Origin: Saprospiraceae bacterium
GTDB lineage: Bacteria; Bacteroidota; Bacteroidia; Chitinophagales; Saprospiraceae
Direction: 5' to 3'
Assembly: GCA_027488935.1 (NCBI GenBank)
Contig: JAIYAP010000041.1
Location: 62,001-126,000, forward strand
Length of the DNA stretch: 64,000 nucleotides
How positions within the stretch are numbered: position 1 is the stretch's first letter; each line of letters begins with the position of its first letter. A program made the position numbers and the translations under genes. The notes beneath the pieces are model-generated. The model saw nothing but the letters and a program-made list of their open reading frames with translations, was not told where the DNA came from and made no database searches. This document shows positions 50,721 through 59,490 of the stretch, in pieces.

Positions 50721-52586
50721 TTATCGGCCCAAATGCACCAACAATACGCTCACATCGGCCGGATTAACACCGGAAATGCGGCTCGCCTGCCCAATCGTGA
50801 GCGGGCGTGTGCGGGAGAGTTTGTCGCGGGCTTCAATACTCAAGGCGGAAAGGGTGTGATAGTCAAAGGTTTCACTTAAACGCACATCCTCCAGGCGGCT
50901 CATTTTGGCCACCATTTCCTCTTCTTTTTTGATGTAACCCTCGTATTTCAAGGCGATTTCTGCCAATTCTACACTTTCACGGTCGTAGGGTGTCAAAAAC
51001 TGCTGTAGTTCGGGCAAGGCTTGTGCCAATCCAAAAATGTCTACCTGTGGGCGCAGTAATATGCTGTGCAGTTTTACTTTTTGCACAGTGGGGGCCGACT
51101 CGACAGATTGCAAATACGGGTTCACAGCGTCGGGACTAACCGAACTATTGCGGAAAAAACGTTCAATTTCGGCAGAGGATTGCACTTTGGCCCGCACCCG
51201 ATCCATGCGCAGGTCGGAACCGATCATACCCAGGCGGTGTGCAATTGGCGTCAAACGCAAATCGGCATTGTCCTGGCGCAGCAAAATGCGGTATTCGGCC
51301 CGGCTGGTAAACATCCGATAAGGTTCCTGGGTGCCTTTGTTCACCAAATCATCGATGAGTACACCGATGTATGCGTCAGAGCGTTTCAGTATCAACGGGG
51401 CTTCTTCTTTTGCAGCCAAGGCCGCATTCAAGCCTGCCATCAAACCCTGACAACCGGCTTCCTCATAACCTGTGGTGCCATTAATCTGGCCAGCAAAAAA
51501 CAGGTTTTTCACCAAATGGGTTTCCAGCGCCAAACTCAATTGGGTAGGCGGAAAATAATCGTATTCGATGGCATAACCCGGGCGGAACATTTTCACATCC
51601 TCCAGGCCTTCAACTTTACGCAGGGCTTTAAACTGCACATCTTCCGGCAAGGAAGAGGAAAATCCGTTGATGTATATTTCGCAGGTATCGCGTCCTTCCG
51701 GCTCAATAAAGAGCTGGTGGGCGTTTTTTTCGCTAAATCGTTCAATTTTATCTTCAATGCTCGGACAATAACGCGGACCAAGGCCCTGAATCCGGCCATT
51801 AAACATGGGCGATTGGTCAAAACCGGTGCGCAACAGGTCGTGTACTTCCTGGTTGGTGTGCGTGATGTAGCAAGGCAATTGATCTTTCAACACCGGTGTA
51901 TCGGTGTAGGAAAAACGCCCAACCGGATCATCGCCGGGTTGCGCTTCCATGCGGTCGTAATGAATCGTGCGCCCGTCTACCCGCGGGGGCGTACCCGTTT
52001 TCATGCGGCCTGCTTCAAAACCAAGTTCTACCAATTGTTCGGTGATGCCTTTTGCGGCACTTTCGCCGGCGCGGCCACCGCCAAACTGTTTTTCGCCAAT
52101 GTGGATGATTCCGTTCAGGAAGGTGCCGTTGGTGAGTACCACGGCGGTACTTTCAATTTCGAGGCCCATGCTGGTGATCACGCCGCCTACCCGTCCGTCT
52201 TTTACAATCAAACCACGCACCATTTCCTGCCAAAAATCGATGTTCGGATGGGCCTCCAGCATCATGCGCCATTTTTTGGCAAATTCCATGCGGTCACTTT
52301 GTGCGCGGGGCGACCACATGGCAGGGCCTTTAGAGCGGTTGAGCATGCGGAATTGCACCATGGTATGGTCGGTTACAATGCCCGAATATCCGCACAGTGC
52401 ATCAATTTCGCGCACAATTTGCCCTTTGGCCACGCCGCCCATGGCAGGGTTGCAGCTCATTTGGGCAATCGTTTGCATGTTCATGGTGGCGAGCAGCACC
52501 TTACTGCCCAAGTTGGCTGCAGCAACAGCTGCTTCACAACCGGCATGGCCGGCGCCTACCACAATGACATCGTATTTTGGAAACAT
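50721..52586 (-). CDS. mnmG: tRNA uridine 5-carboxymethylaminomethyl modification enzyme
   Basis: 621 residues, the usual length (GidA). It works with MnmE to place the 5-carboxymethylaminomethyl group on U34 of certain tRNAs. FAD binding: VIVVGAGHAGCEAAVAAANLG. The signature blocks CNPAMGGVAKGQIVREIDALCGYSG, KTGTPPRVDGRTI and GYAIEYDYFPPTQL...FFAGQINGTTGYEEAGCQGL are all present. The C-terminal helical domain (RLEDVRLSETFDYHTLSALSIEARDKLSRTRPLTIGQASRISGVNPADVSVLLVHLGR) docks on tRNA and MnmE. A -7 box TACCTTTG lies about 70 bp upstream of the start. Confidence 0.97.
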   Translation of the reverse strand: MFPKYDVIVVGAGHAGCEAAVAAANLGSKVLLATMNMQTIAQMSCNPAMGGVAKGQIVREIDALCGYSGIVTDHTMVQFRMLNRSKGPAMWSPRAQSDRMEFAKKWRMMLEAHPNIDFWQEMVRGLIVKDGRVGGVITSMGLEIESTAVVLTNGTFLNGIIHIGEKQFGGGRAGESAAKGITEQLVELGFEAGRMKTGTPPRVDGRTIHYDRMEAQPGDDPVGRFSYTDTPVLKDQLPCYITHTNQEVHDLLRTGFDQSPMFNGRIQGLGPRYCPSIEDKIERFSEKNAHQLFIEPEGRDTCEIYINGFSSSLPEDVQFKALRKVEGLEDVKMFRPGYAIEYDYFPPTQLSLALETHLVKNLFFAGQINGTTGYEEAGCQGLMAGLNAALAAKEEAPLILKRSDAYIGVLIDDLVNKGTQEPYRMFTSRAEYRILLRQDNADLRLTPIAHRLGMIGSDLRMDRVRAKVQSSAEIERFFRNSSVSPDAVNPYLQSVESAPTVQKVKLHSILLRPQVDIFGLAQALPELQQFLTPYDRESVELAEIALKYEGYIKKEEEMVAKMSRLEDVRLSETFDYHTLSALSIEARDKLSRTRPLTIGQASRISGVNPADVSVLLVHLGR

Positions 52587-52656
52587 GGTTGTTTACGGAT
52601 TGAGTGCCGAAACTGCTCGACGCAATTTGAAACAGTATTTTTTGTAAAAAAGTTGG

Positions 52657-52664
52657 CAAAGGTA
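52657..52664 (-). promoter_or_regulatory. -7 promoter box of mnmG
   Basis: CAAAGGTA on the plus strand is TACCTTTG on the minus strand (TAnnTTTG). The -33 TTTG is not evident at the usual spacing. Confidence 0.45.
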
Positions 52665-52897
52665 CAAATTTGAGTGCTTTTAATGGAGGCCTTCCCGCAC
52701 ACCAAAAAGGTTAAAAACACTTTTTAGATCCCATATATATGCCAAAATTGTCAAGCGCCCGTCTTTTTTGCATTAATTCGTGCTGCTGCGTCGATCATCC
52801 GCACAAATTGGGTCTATATTTGCGGTATCATGTGGGAGCGTATGCTCTAAAAACGCACTTCATCTTTTTTTCTTCAATCCCACATCAAAGTTTCATC

Positions 52898-53614
52898 ATG
52901 TTAGCTCGTATCTTTTCTATTACAGCCGTGTTGCTGTTTTCCGCGTTCATTGCCCGCGGACAGGAATTCCGTGTTCAAATTACGGCACGGGCAGAACCCG
53001 TTCCCGCCGATTATTTCAAACAAAAGGGTGTTGAAAAATACATTACCAGCACCGACCAGTTGGGCCTATACCGCTATTTTGCCGGGGCTTACAAAACCCG
53101 TGATGAGGCCGAAAAGGTAAAAAAAGCCATGATCGAAAAGGGCTTTCCATATGCTTATGTGATTGACCTGGAGGAGCAGCGCATCCTTTGCGGCGCAGGT
53201 TGCCCTTATTTCCGCAATGGCATGGTGTATGTACAGGATACTTCGCAAATGCGCCGCACCATTTATTTCGATTTTGGTCGCTATAGCCTTACACCCGATT
53301 CAAAAGCAAAACTGCTGGAAGTACTGGATATCATGCGCTCTAACCCGAAGTACCGTTTGAAATTACTCGGCCACACGGATGCAGTAGGCAGCGCGAAGGC
53401 CAATGCCGTATTGGCAGCCAACCGCGCACGTTCTGCCCGCAACTATTTGATTTCCAGAAACTTACGCGCCGACCGTATGTACATCCAGGTAGTGGGCGAA
53501 GCAGAGCCAATTGGCGATAACCAAACCATAGACGGAGAAGATTTGCCGGAAAACCGTCGATTTAACCGCCGCGTGGTGCTTACGGTGTTTGATGAATCGG
53601 GGGAAATTAAGTAG
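52898..53614 (+). CDS. SPOR-like / OmpA family protein
   Basis: I take the Met at 52898 (MLARIFSITAVLLFSAFIARG, 238 residues), which opens a signal peptide. The track start at 52739 adds 53 implausible residues. Residues 23-95 look like a SPOR-type domain (FRVQITARAEPVPADYFKQKG...RYFAGAYKTRDEAEKVKKAMIEKGFPYAYVI). The rest is an OmpA domain: TIYFDFGRYSLTPDSKAKLLEVLDIM, LKLLGHTDAVGSAKANAVLAANRARSARNYLI, GEAEPIGDN...NRRFNRRVVLTVF. Such proteins bind peptidoglycan and sit at the outer membrane. A -7 box TATATTTG lies at 52815-52822. Confidence 0.88.
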   Translation: MLARIFSITAVLLFSAFIARGQEFRVQITARAEPVPADYFKQKGVEKYITSTDQLGLYRYFAGAYKTRDEAEKVKKAMIEKGFPYAYVIDLEEQRILCGAGCPYFRNGMVYVQDTSQMRRTIYFDFGRYSLTPDSKAKLLEVLDIMRSNPKYRLKLLGHTDAVGSAKANAVLAANRARSARNYLISRNLRADRMYIQVVGEAEPIGDNQTIDGEDLPENRRFNRRVVLTVFDESGEIK

Positions 53615-53617
53615 GAT

Positions 53618-54349
53618 TTACCACTTTCTCCGCCCCAACGACAGCACCGTAGCGGCCAAAAATACCGCAATCAAGGAAACAAAATATACCACGTCCCGGG
53701 TGTCCAACACACCACGGCTGACGGAGGTATAATGGTATGCGATGCCAAACGATTGGATCAAATCATCTGATTTTCCTACAAAAACAGGCAATCGGCTCAG
53801 CAAATCAAAGGCTAAATACACGAAATAGCACAAAAAAGTGGCCAACACAAAGGCTACAATCTGGTTATTGGTGAGCGAAGATGCAAATACCCCAATCGCT
53901 ACAAACGCCCCGGCCAGGAAAATCAGGCCAACGTACGAACCCATAATACCGCCCGAATCAAGGTTGCCCACCGGATCACCCAATTGATACACGGTGAAAT
54001 AGTACACGGCTGTCGGAATCAGCGCAAGAATGACCAATACCAGGCTTGCCAAAAACTTACCACCCACAATTTGCCAGTCGGTAATGGGCCGCGTAACCAG
54101 CAATTCAATCGTACCGGCCTGTTTTTCTTCGGCAAAGGTGCGCATGGTGACGGCTGGAATAAGGAACATAAATACCACCGGTGCCACGCCGAACAAGGTG
54201 TCTAAGTTGGCATACCCACCATCCAGGATGCTATAATCTGGAAAAACCCAGAGTAAAAGCCCCATCAACAGTAAAAATACGCCCACCACCATGTAGCCGA
54301 TGAGCGAAGAAAAAAACGAATTGATTTCTTTGAAAAAAATCGCGCGCAT
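53618..54349 (-). CDS. gldF: Gliding-associated ABC transporter permease GldF
   Basis: 243 residues with six transmembrane helices (around residues 15-35, 58-75, 97-118, 135-158, 165-187 and 220-240). The marks MRAIFFKEINSFFSSLIGYMVVGVFLLLMGLLLWV and MRTFAEEKQAGTIELLVTRPITDWQIVGGKFLASL are those of GldF. It forms an ABC exporter with GldA and usually GldG. In Flavobacteria it is needed for gliding, but its cargo is not known. The gene lies 5 bp after gldA and ends 3 bp from the convergent OmpA gene. gldG, usually next, is absent here. Confidence 0.9.
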   Translation of the reverse strand: MRAIFFKEINSFFSSLIGYMVVGVFLLLMGLLLWVFPDYSILDGGYANLDTLFGVAPVVFMFLIPAVTMRTFAEEKQAGTIELLVTRPITDWQIVGGKFLASLVLVILALIPTAVYYFTVYQLGDPVGNLDSGGIMGSYVGLIFLAGAFVAIGVFASSLTNNQIVAFVLATFLCYFVYLAFDLLSRLPVFVGKSDDLIQSFGIAYHYTSVSRGVLDTRDVVYFVSLIAVFLAATVLSLGRRKW

Positions 54350-54354
54350 GGATC

Positions 54355-55263
54355 TTACTTGGTTAATTGCTGGAAAATGTCTTCTACACTAAAGGTTTCT
54401 TTATGCAGTTCGATCAGGGTGTATTGATGCTGCACAGCGAAGGCAAACAAAGCGGCCCGGATATCGCAGTCGGCAGCAGCTGCAAGTTGCCAGCGGTTTT
54501 TGCCCAGGTCTTTCACCTGTTGCACATCGGGAATCTGCGCTAGTTTCGCTGCATCAACGGCCGCTGTAAAGCCAACCGTTACCAACGATTGCCCCGAAAA
54601 CTGCTGTTTTAACTCCTGAATACCCGCATTGGCCACCAATTTTCCTTTGTTGATAATAATAGCACGGTCGCATACGGCTTCAACCTCACCTAGGATGTGG
54701 GTAGATAAAATCACCGTTTTTTCCCGCCCAAGGTCCTTAATCAATTGCCGAATCTCAACGATTTGATTCGGATCAAGCCCCGATGTAGGCTCATCGAGAA
54801 TCAATACCTGTGGGTCGTGCAACATGGCCTGGGCCAAACCTACCCGCTGGCGGTAACCTTTGGAAAGTTCCCCGATTTGTTTTTGTCGGTGGCTTTGAAG
54901 CCCCGTGCGCTCAATCATATCCTCTACCCGTTTGCGGGGCTTGGATATACCATGCAGGCCCGCCGTGAAGAAGAGATATTCCCGCACATACATGTCTTTA
55001 TACAAGGGATTGTGTTCGGGCAAATAGCCTACACAGGCGCGCGCTTCCATGGACTTTTCGGCAATATCATACCCGCACACTTCTACGGTTCCGCCGTTTT
55101 GGGGCAAATAACCGGTTATAATTTTCATCGTGGTTGTTTTGCCCGCGCCGTTCGGGCCCAGGAAACCAAGTACTTCGCCCTTGTGTGCCTCAAAACTGAC
55201 ATCATCGACGGCACGTTGTACATCGTAATTTTTAACTAAATGCTGAACCTTTACCGACATCAA
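54355..55263 (-). CDS. gldA: Gliding-associated ABC transporter ATPase GldA
   Basis: 302 residues. Walker A GPNGAGKTTTMKIITGYL at about residue 39, Q-loop VGYLPEHNPLYKDM, signature LSKGYRQRVGLAQAM, Walker B VLILDEPTSGLDPNQ and H-loop ILSTHILGEVEAV. The C-terminal part (VTVGFTAAVDAAKLAQIPDVQQV..., IELHKETFSVEDIFQQLTK) is that of GldA-type ATPases. It powers the exporter whose permease is GldF, encoded directly downstream. The start could also be the second Met at 55260. A -7 box TACTTTTG lies at 55303-55310 (minus strand). Confidence 0.92.
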   Translation of the reverse strand: MMSVKVQHLVKNYDVQRAVDDVSFEAHKGEVLGFLGPNGAGKTTTMKIITGYLPQNGGTVEVCGYDIAEKSMEARACVGYLPEHNPLYKDMYVREYLFFTAGLHGISKPRKRVEDMIERTGLQSHRQKQIGELSKGYRQRVGLAQAMLHDPQVLILDEPTSGLDPNQIVEIRQLIKDLGREKTVILSTHILGEVEAVCDRAIIINKGKLVANAGIQELKQQFSGQSLVTVGFTAAVDAAKLAQIPDVQQVKDLGKNRWQLAAAADCDIRAALFAFAVQHQYTLIELHKETFSVEDIFQQLTK

Positions 55264-55438
55264 ACTGTGATTTAGGTGAATTTTTATGATTTATGGGATG
55301 CGCAAAAGTAAATAAAACCCTGTAGTATTGTCGGTTTGCGTACATCAAGTTGCAATTTATAGGCGCACTTAAACCAAAAATGCTTTAAAAACGTTATAAA
55401 ATCAACTATTTGAGAAAACAATTAAATCAAATCAAAAC

Positions 55439-56179
55439 ATGTTTACCACCTCTTTTTCTGTGCTAAAATACACGTTTTTACTCGTTTTAAGCTTGCTCTT
55501 ATGCAAGGCACAGGCGCACAATCCTGCGAGCGCTGGCCCCGTCACCCACCTCGGACTGGATTCCCTGCTTCGAAAATATGTCAGCACAACAGGTAAGGTA
55601 GATTACAAAGGCCTGAAAGCCCAGAAAAAAGCCCTTGATGCTTATTGTAAATACTTGGGCGAACACGTTCCGGACGATTCCTGGACCCGGCAGGAACAAA
55701 TAGCCTACTGGATCAATGCGTACAACGCGTTTACCTTGCAATTGATTGTGAATAACTATCCAATTACGAGCATTAATAAGTTGGATAAAGGGAAAACATG
55801 GGATGTGAAACGCATCATCCTGGGTGGTAAAAAATACAGCCTGAACATGATTGAAAACGACATTTTACGTCCAAATTATAAAGATGCCCGCATCCATTTT
55901 GCGATTAATTGCGCCGCAAAATCTTGTCCGCCGCTGTACAACCGCGCCTATACCGCCGAAAACCTCGAAACAACCCTTGAAGCCCGGACCAAGGCGTTTG
56001 TAAACAATGCACAATTTAATGCGCTGCGCAACAACACGGCACAGATTAGCAAGGTTTTTGAATGGTATGCCGCTGATTTTGGCGATGTCAAAACCTTTTT
56101 GAACAAATACAGTGTTTCCCAGATCGGGCGCAATGCCACGATCGAATACCAGGAGTACAACTGGGATTTGAATCAGTAA
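55439..56179 (+). CDS. DUF547 domain protein, exported
   Basis: 246 residues. MFTTSFSVLKYTFLLVLSLLLCKAQAHN is a signal peptide. The body is DUF547: YVSTTGKVDYKGLKAQKKALDAYCKYLGEHVP, QEQIAYWINAYNAFTLQLIVNNYP, then ILRPNYKDARIHFAINCAAKSCPPLYNRAYT with the conserved C-A-A-K-S-C-P-P, and KVFEWYAADFGD. DUF547 resembles transglutaminase-like folds, where a Cys is often catalytic. The conserved Cys here is in FAINCAAKSCP. The function is unknown, and the export signal suggests a periplasmic role. Confidence 0.88.
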   Translation: MFTTSFSVLKYTFLLVLSLLLCKAQAHNPASAGPVTHLGLDSLLRKYVSTTGKVDYKGLKAQKKALDAYCKYLGEHVPDDSWTRQEQIAYWINAYNAFTLQLIVNNYPITSINKLDKGKTWDVKRIILGGKKYSLNMIENDILRPNYKDARIHFAINCAAKSCPPLYNRAYTAENLETTLEARTKAFVNNAQFNALRNNTAQISKVFEWYAADFGDVKTFLNKYSVSQIGRNATIEYQEYNWDLNQ

Positions 56180-57145
56180 TTAGGCTTTTTTACGATCCAG
56201 CACATCCTTTACGCCCCAAATCACATCTTTTTTACCCAAGCCGTATTTTTCCAGCAGGTCCAAAGGCTTTCCGCTTTCGCCAAAGCTGTCTTTTACCCCT
56301 ACATATTCCATCGGAACAGGCAGGTTGTGTGCCAGCAGGTTGGCGATTGCATCGCCTAGTCCACCGTTGCGCTGGTGCTCTTCGGCCACCACAACCGCGC
56401 GGGTTTTGCTTACGGAATCAAGAATGGCCTCCTCATCGAGGGGTTTGATGGTGTGGATGTTGATCACTTCACAGGAAATGCCTTCCGCGGCAAGTTCTTT
56501 GGCGGCTTCAATGGCGGTCCACACAAGATGCCCGGTTGCGAAAATGCTCACATCGGTACCGGATGCCAGGTGCAGGGCCTTTCCGATTTTAAAATCCTGT
56601 ACTTCCGGTGTGAATACAGGCCAAGCCGGGCGGCCGAAGCGCAAATACACCGGGCCGTAATATTCGGCAATGGCCATGGTAGCGGCTTTGGTTTGGTTGG
56701 CATCGCAAGGATTGATAACCACCATGCCAGGCAGCATGCGCATCATGCCAATGTCTTCCAGAATCTGGTGGGTAGCGCCGTCTTCACCCAGGGTTAAGCC
56801 CGCGTGGGATGCACAAATTTTCACATTTTTATGCGAATAAGCGATGCTTTGGCGAATTTGGTCGTACACGCGGCCGGTGCTAAAGTTGGCAAACGTGCCG
56901 GTGTAGGGTATTTTTCCATTGATCGACAAACCGGCAGCGATGCCCATCATATTGGCTTCCGCGATGCCTACCTGGAAAAAACGATCCGGGAAAGCCGCTT
57001 TAAAGTGTTGCATTTGCAGCGACTCCAGCAAATCGGCGGTAAGGGCCACTACTTGCGGATTTTGTTTGCCCACTTCCAGTAAGCCTGCACCAAAGCCGTC
57101 GCGGGTAGCGCGGGTGCCTGTGGATACGATATCTTCTATTTTCAT
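56180..57145 (-). CDS. Transketolase C-terminal subunit
   Basis: 321 residues, the C-terminal half of a split transketolase (Pyr and C domains). Pyr-domain marks: GLLEVGKQNPQVVALTADLLESLQMQHFKAAFPDRFFQVGIAEANMMGIAAGLSINGKIPYTGTFANFS, then ICASHAGLTLGEDGATHQILEDIGMMRMLPGM. The C domain carries VVVAEEHQRNGGLGDAIANLLA. It combines with the N-terminal subunit encoded 57 bp upstream to bind thiamine diphosphate and move two-carbon units in the pentose phosphate pathway. The stop abuts the DUF547 gene (56179/56180) end to end. Confidence 0.93.
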   Translation of the reverse strand: MKIEDIVSTGTRATRDGFGAGLLEVGKQNPQVVALTADLLESLQMQHFKAAFPDRFFQVGIAEANMMGIAAGLSINGKIPYTGTFANFSTGRVYDQIRQSIAYSHKNVKICASHAGLTLGEDGATHQILEDIGMMRMLPGMVVINPCDANQTKAATMAIAEYYGPVYLRFGRPAWPVFTPEVQDFKIGKALHLASGTDVSIFATGHLVWTAIEAAKELAAEGISCEVINIHTIKPLDEEAILDSVSKTRAVVVAEEHQRNGGLGDAIANLLAHNLPVPMEYVGVKDSFGESGKPLDLLEKYGLGKKDVIWGVKDVLDRKKA

Positions 57146-57202
57146 AGGGAAAGCGCCATTGCCGACGCGTTATTTTTTTGAACGAATGGGTTATTGGGCG
57201 GT

Positions 57203-58054
57203 TTAGAAGTCGCCCAAAGTAGTTTTAGGCAATTGCGCCATAGCCTGATCAAATTGTTCCTGGTTCGGTGATTTTCCGTGCCATTTGTGGGTTCCTTGCA
57301 TAAAATCTACGCCGTAGCCCATTTCAGTTTTCATCAAAATCACCACGGGTTTGCCTTTGCCGCAGCGGCGTTTTGCTTTGCGCAACATGGCGATGACGGC
57401 TTCCAGGTTATTGCCTTGTTCGAGGACGAGTACATCCCAGCCAAAGGCCTTCCATTTGGCGGGTAAATTACCGAGGCTCAGCACCTGATCGTTGGGGCCG
57501 TCAATTTGTTGGCCGTTCCAATCGACTGTTACAATCAGGTTGTCCACTTTATTAAACGCGGCAAACATGATGGCTTCCCAGTTTTGGCCTTCCTGCAATT
57601 CGCCATCGCCAGTGAGGCAATACACAAACCGCGGATCGCCGTCCAGTCGTTTGCCCAACGCAGCGCCAATTGCTACCGACATACCTTGTCCAAGCGAGCC
57701 CGAAGCCACACGGATGCCCGGCAACCCTTCGTGGGTGGTAGGGTGTCCTTGCAGGCGGGTGTTGAGTTTGCGGAAAGTATTGAGTTCCGCCACGGGGAAA
57801 TAGCCGGTACGCGCCAAAACACTGTACCAAACCGGCGAAATATGTCCATTGGAGAGGAAAAACAAGTCCTGGTTTTTACCTTCCATTTTGAAAGGTTTTG
57901 GACTGTGTTTCAGCACATTGCCATACAGTGCAACGAAAAATTCTGTACATCCCAGCGAGCCGCCCGGGTGACCGCTTTGCACATTGAACACCATGCGCAA
58001 AATGTCACGGCGTACTTGTTGTGACAATTCGGTGAGTTTTGAAAAATCTGCCAT
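57203..58054 (-). CDS. Transketolase N-terminal subunit
   Basis: 283 residues with the thiamine diphosphate-binding domain: VQSGHPGGSLGCTEFFVALYG, GHISPVWYSVLARTGYF, GSLGQGMSVAIGAALGKRLDGDPRFVYCLTGDGELQEGQNWEAIMFAAFNKVDNLIVTVDWNGQQIDG. The GDG...N motif holds Mg and the diphosphate. It works with the C-terminal subunit next in the operon. A -7 box TACCTTTG lies about 55 bp upstream. As the operon's first gene it sets the level of both halves. Confidence 0.93.
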   Translation of the reverse strand: MADFSKLTELSQQVRRDILRMVFNVQSGHPGGSLGCTEFFVALYGNVLKHSPKPFKMEGKNQDLFFLSNGHISPVWYSVLARTGYFPVAELNTFRKLNTRLQGHPTTHEGLPGIRVASGSLGQGMSVAIGAALGKRLDGDPRFVYCLTGDGELQEGQNWEAIMFAAFNKVDNLIVTVDWNGQQIDGPNDQVLSLGNLPAKWKAFGWDVLVLEQGNNLEAVIAMLRKAKRRCGKGKPVVILMKTEMGYGVDFMQGTHKWHGKSPNQEQFDQAMAQLPKTTLGDF

Positions 58055-58104
58055 ACTAAACCAGTAATCGCTGGATTGGGTGTATAAATTGAATTGAACT
58101 GCGA

Positions 58105-58112
58105 CAAAGGTA
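58105..58112 (-). promoter_or_regulatory. -7 promoter box of the transketolase operon
   Basis: CAAAGGTA on the plus strand equals TACCTTTG on the minus strand. A T-rich TTTT is found 19 bp further upstream in place of TTTG. Confidence 0.5.
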
Positions 58113-58128
58113 CAATTTCGGGTGGGTT

Positions 58129-58161
58129 AAAAAAATGGCCGCCCCGAAAATCGGAGCGACC
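58129..58161 (-). terminator. Rho-independent terminator after the LysM gene
   Basis: On the minus strand GGTCGCTCCG-ATTTT-CGGGGCGGCC is followed by ATTTTTTT. The stem has two G-U pairs. It ends the LysM gene's transcript 60 bp after its stop, before the transketolase promoter. Confidence 0.75.
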
Positions 58162-58223
58162 AGCTTATTTTTCCAGAATACCAGATTGCACGCGGGTGCA
58201 GCGGGTAAATGGGTTGGAGTTGC

Positions 58224-58607
58224 TTAGGCAGGATTTGGAATGGTCAATACCTGGCCAACTTTGATTTCATCTGGATCGTCGAGGATATCGCGGTTTGCTT
58301 CGAAGATCTGCTTGTACTTCATCATATCATCGTAGTAGTGTTTCGCGATTTTGCTCAAGCTTTCGCCTTTTTCCACCGTGTGTTTGGTGTAAAAATCCGA
58401 GTTTTCAACTTGAATATCCGCTACGAGGTCTGTTGGATTGGCGCCAGCTACTGCTTTGATGGCATCCCACAACTGGTCTTTTTCGTAAGGAGTGTTTACG
58501 AGGCCCCACATGTGGAGGACGCCGTCTGTTTCTTCTACCTTACCGTTGCGAACGTTCAATTTTTCGCCCAGTGAAAGCACGCTTTGATATTTTTGTTGAA
58601 CTGACAT
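58224..58607 (-). CDS. LysM (BON-LysM-like) small protein
   Basis: 127 residues without a signal peptide. Residues of about 1-65 (QKYQSVLSLGEKLNVRNGKVEETDGVLHMWGLVNTPYEKDQLWDAIKAVAG) resemble a BON domain. Residues 75-125 are a LysM domain (HTVEKGESLSKIAKHYYDDMMKYKQIFEANRDILDDPDEIKVGQVLTIP). The BON-LysM layout matches Kbp (YgaU), a cytoplasmic potassium-binding protein of Escherichia coli. With no export signal, this is the most likely kind of role. Binding of potassium is not tested here. It has its own terminator. Confidence 0.85.
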   Translation of the reverse strand: MSVQQKYQSVLSLGEKLNVRNGKVEETDGVLHMWGLVNTPYEKDQLWDAIKAVAGANPTDLVADIQVENSDFYTKHTVEKGESLSKIAKHYYDDMMKYKQIFEANRDILDDPDEIKVGQVLTIPNPA

Positions 58608-58764
58608 GATTGTGTTGGTATTTAATGAATGAAAAAATTTGACCCTTGATACGGCGTGGCGTCAAAAAGTAACGCTTCCAAGAGCGAAGGTAACATGTGC
58701 CGTTCCTTTTTACAAGGCGTGGCATGCCACTTCACACAAAAATCACATAATGGGCGGTTTTATC

Positions 58765-59337
58765 TTATTTTTTTACCCGGTCGGGGTTGTTTTTTAAAAA
58801 AGCTTCCCATTTATTGCCTGATTTGGCGTTGCTGATGCCCGCCACAGGGCTGTTCGACTGGTACCAGTGGCATACTGCGGCGGCCAAAGCATCGGTTGCA
58901 TCGAGGTATTTTTCGTTGAGTTTTGTTTTGAGTATATTTTCGAGCATACCGGCAACTTGTTCTTTCGAAGCATTCCCATTGCCGGTCACTGCACTTTTTA
59001 TTTTTTTCGGCAAATATTCGGTGGTCGCGAGGTTATTGACCATACCAGCGGCGATGGCGACCCCTTGTGCGCGGCCCAATTTGAGCATAGATTGCACATT
59101 TTTACCAAAAAAAGGTGCTTCAATGGCCATTTGGGTAGGCTCGTACTGCCGAATCAGGTCTTGCACCTGCTCAAAGATATAACGCAACTTTACCGTGTGA
59201 TCGTCGCTGATGTGGGCAAAAGTGACCACCCCAATATCCACAACGGTTATACTGTTTTTGTGCGCATCAATAATCGCAAATCCGAGCACATTGGTGCCTG
59301 GATCGATTCCTAAAATGCGGGTAACCTGAATTTCCAT
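58765..59337 (-). CDS. ruvC: Crossover junction endodeoxyribonuclease RuvC
   Basis: 190 residues. It cuts Holliday junctions together with RuvAB. The acidic residues of the RNase H-like active site are visible: Asp in RILGIDPGT, Glu in MAIEAPFFGKN, and the two Asp in YLDATDALAAAVCH. The protein has a basic C-terminal tail (SGNKWEAFLKNNPDRVKK). The start Met (MEIQVTRILGIDPG) is the only candidate giving the complete first strand. It is a single gene, not adjacent to ruvAB in this window. Confidence 0.94.
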   Translation of the reverse strand: MEIQVTRILGIDPGTNVLGFAIIDAHKNSITVVDIGVVTFAHISDDHTVKLRYIFEQVQDLIRQYEPTQMAIEAPFFGKNVQSMLKLGRAQGVAIAAGMVNNLATTEYLPKKIKSAVTGNGNASKEQVAGMLENILKTKLNEKYLDATDALAAAVCHWYQSNSPVAGISNAKSGNKWEAFLKNNPDRVKK

Positions 59338-59490
59338 TTTTAAACCGTATAATTTTGGTCAAAAGTCGAAATAATATACACCAAATCCGCGCATAAACAA
59401 GCCATTGCCTACTTTTGCCGCCACAAATTATGCTGTTATCGCCCCGCTTGTGTTGTAAGCTGGAAAAAAGCAGGATTTAGACTTAAAACA

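Noticed and set aside
51066-52673. Plus-strand ORF of 535 residues
   Set aside because: Antisense of mnmG, and it also crosses the mnmG promoter.
56180-58054. Transketolase split as a frameshift
   Set aside because: Both halves are full-length subunits with their own starts and 57 bp between. Split transketolases are common in bacteria.
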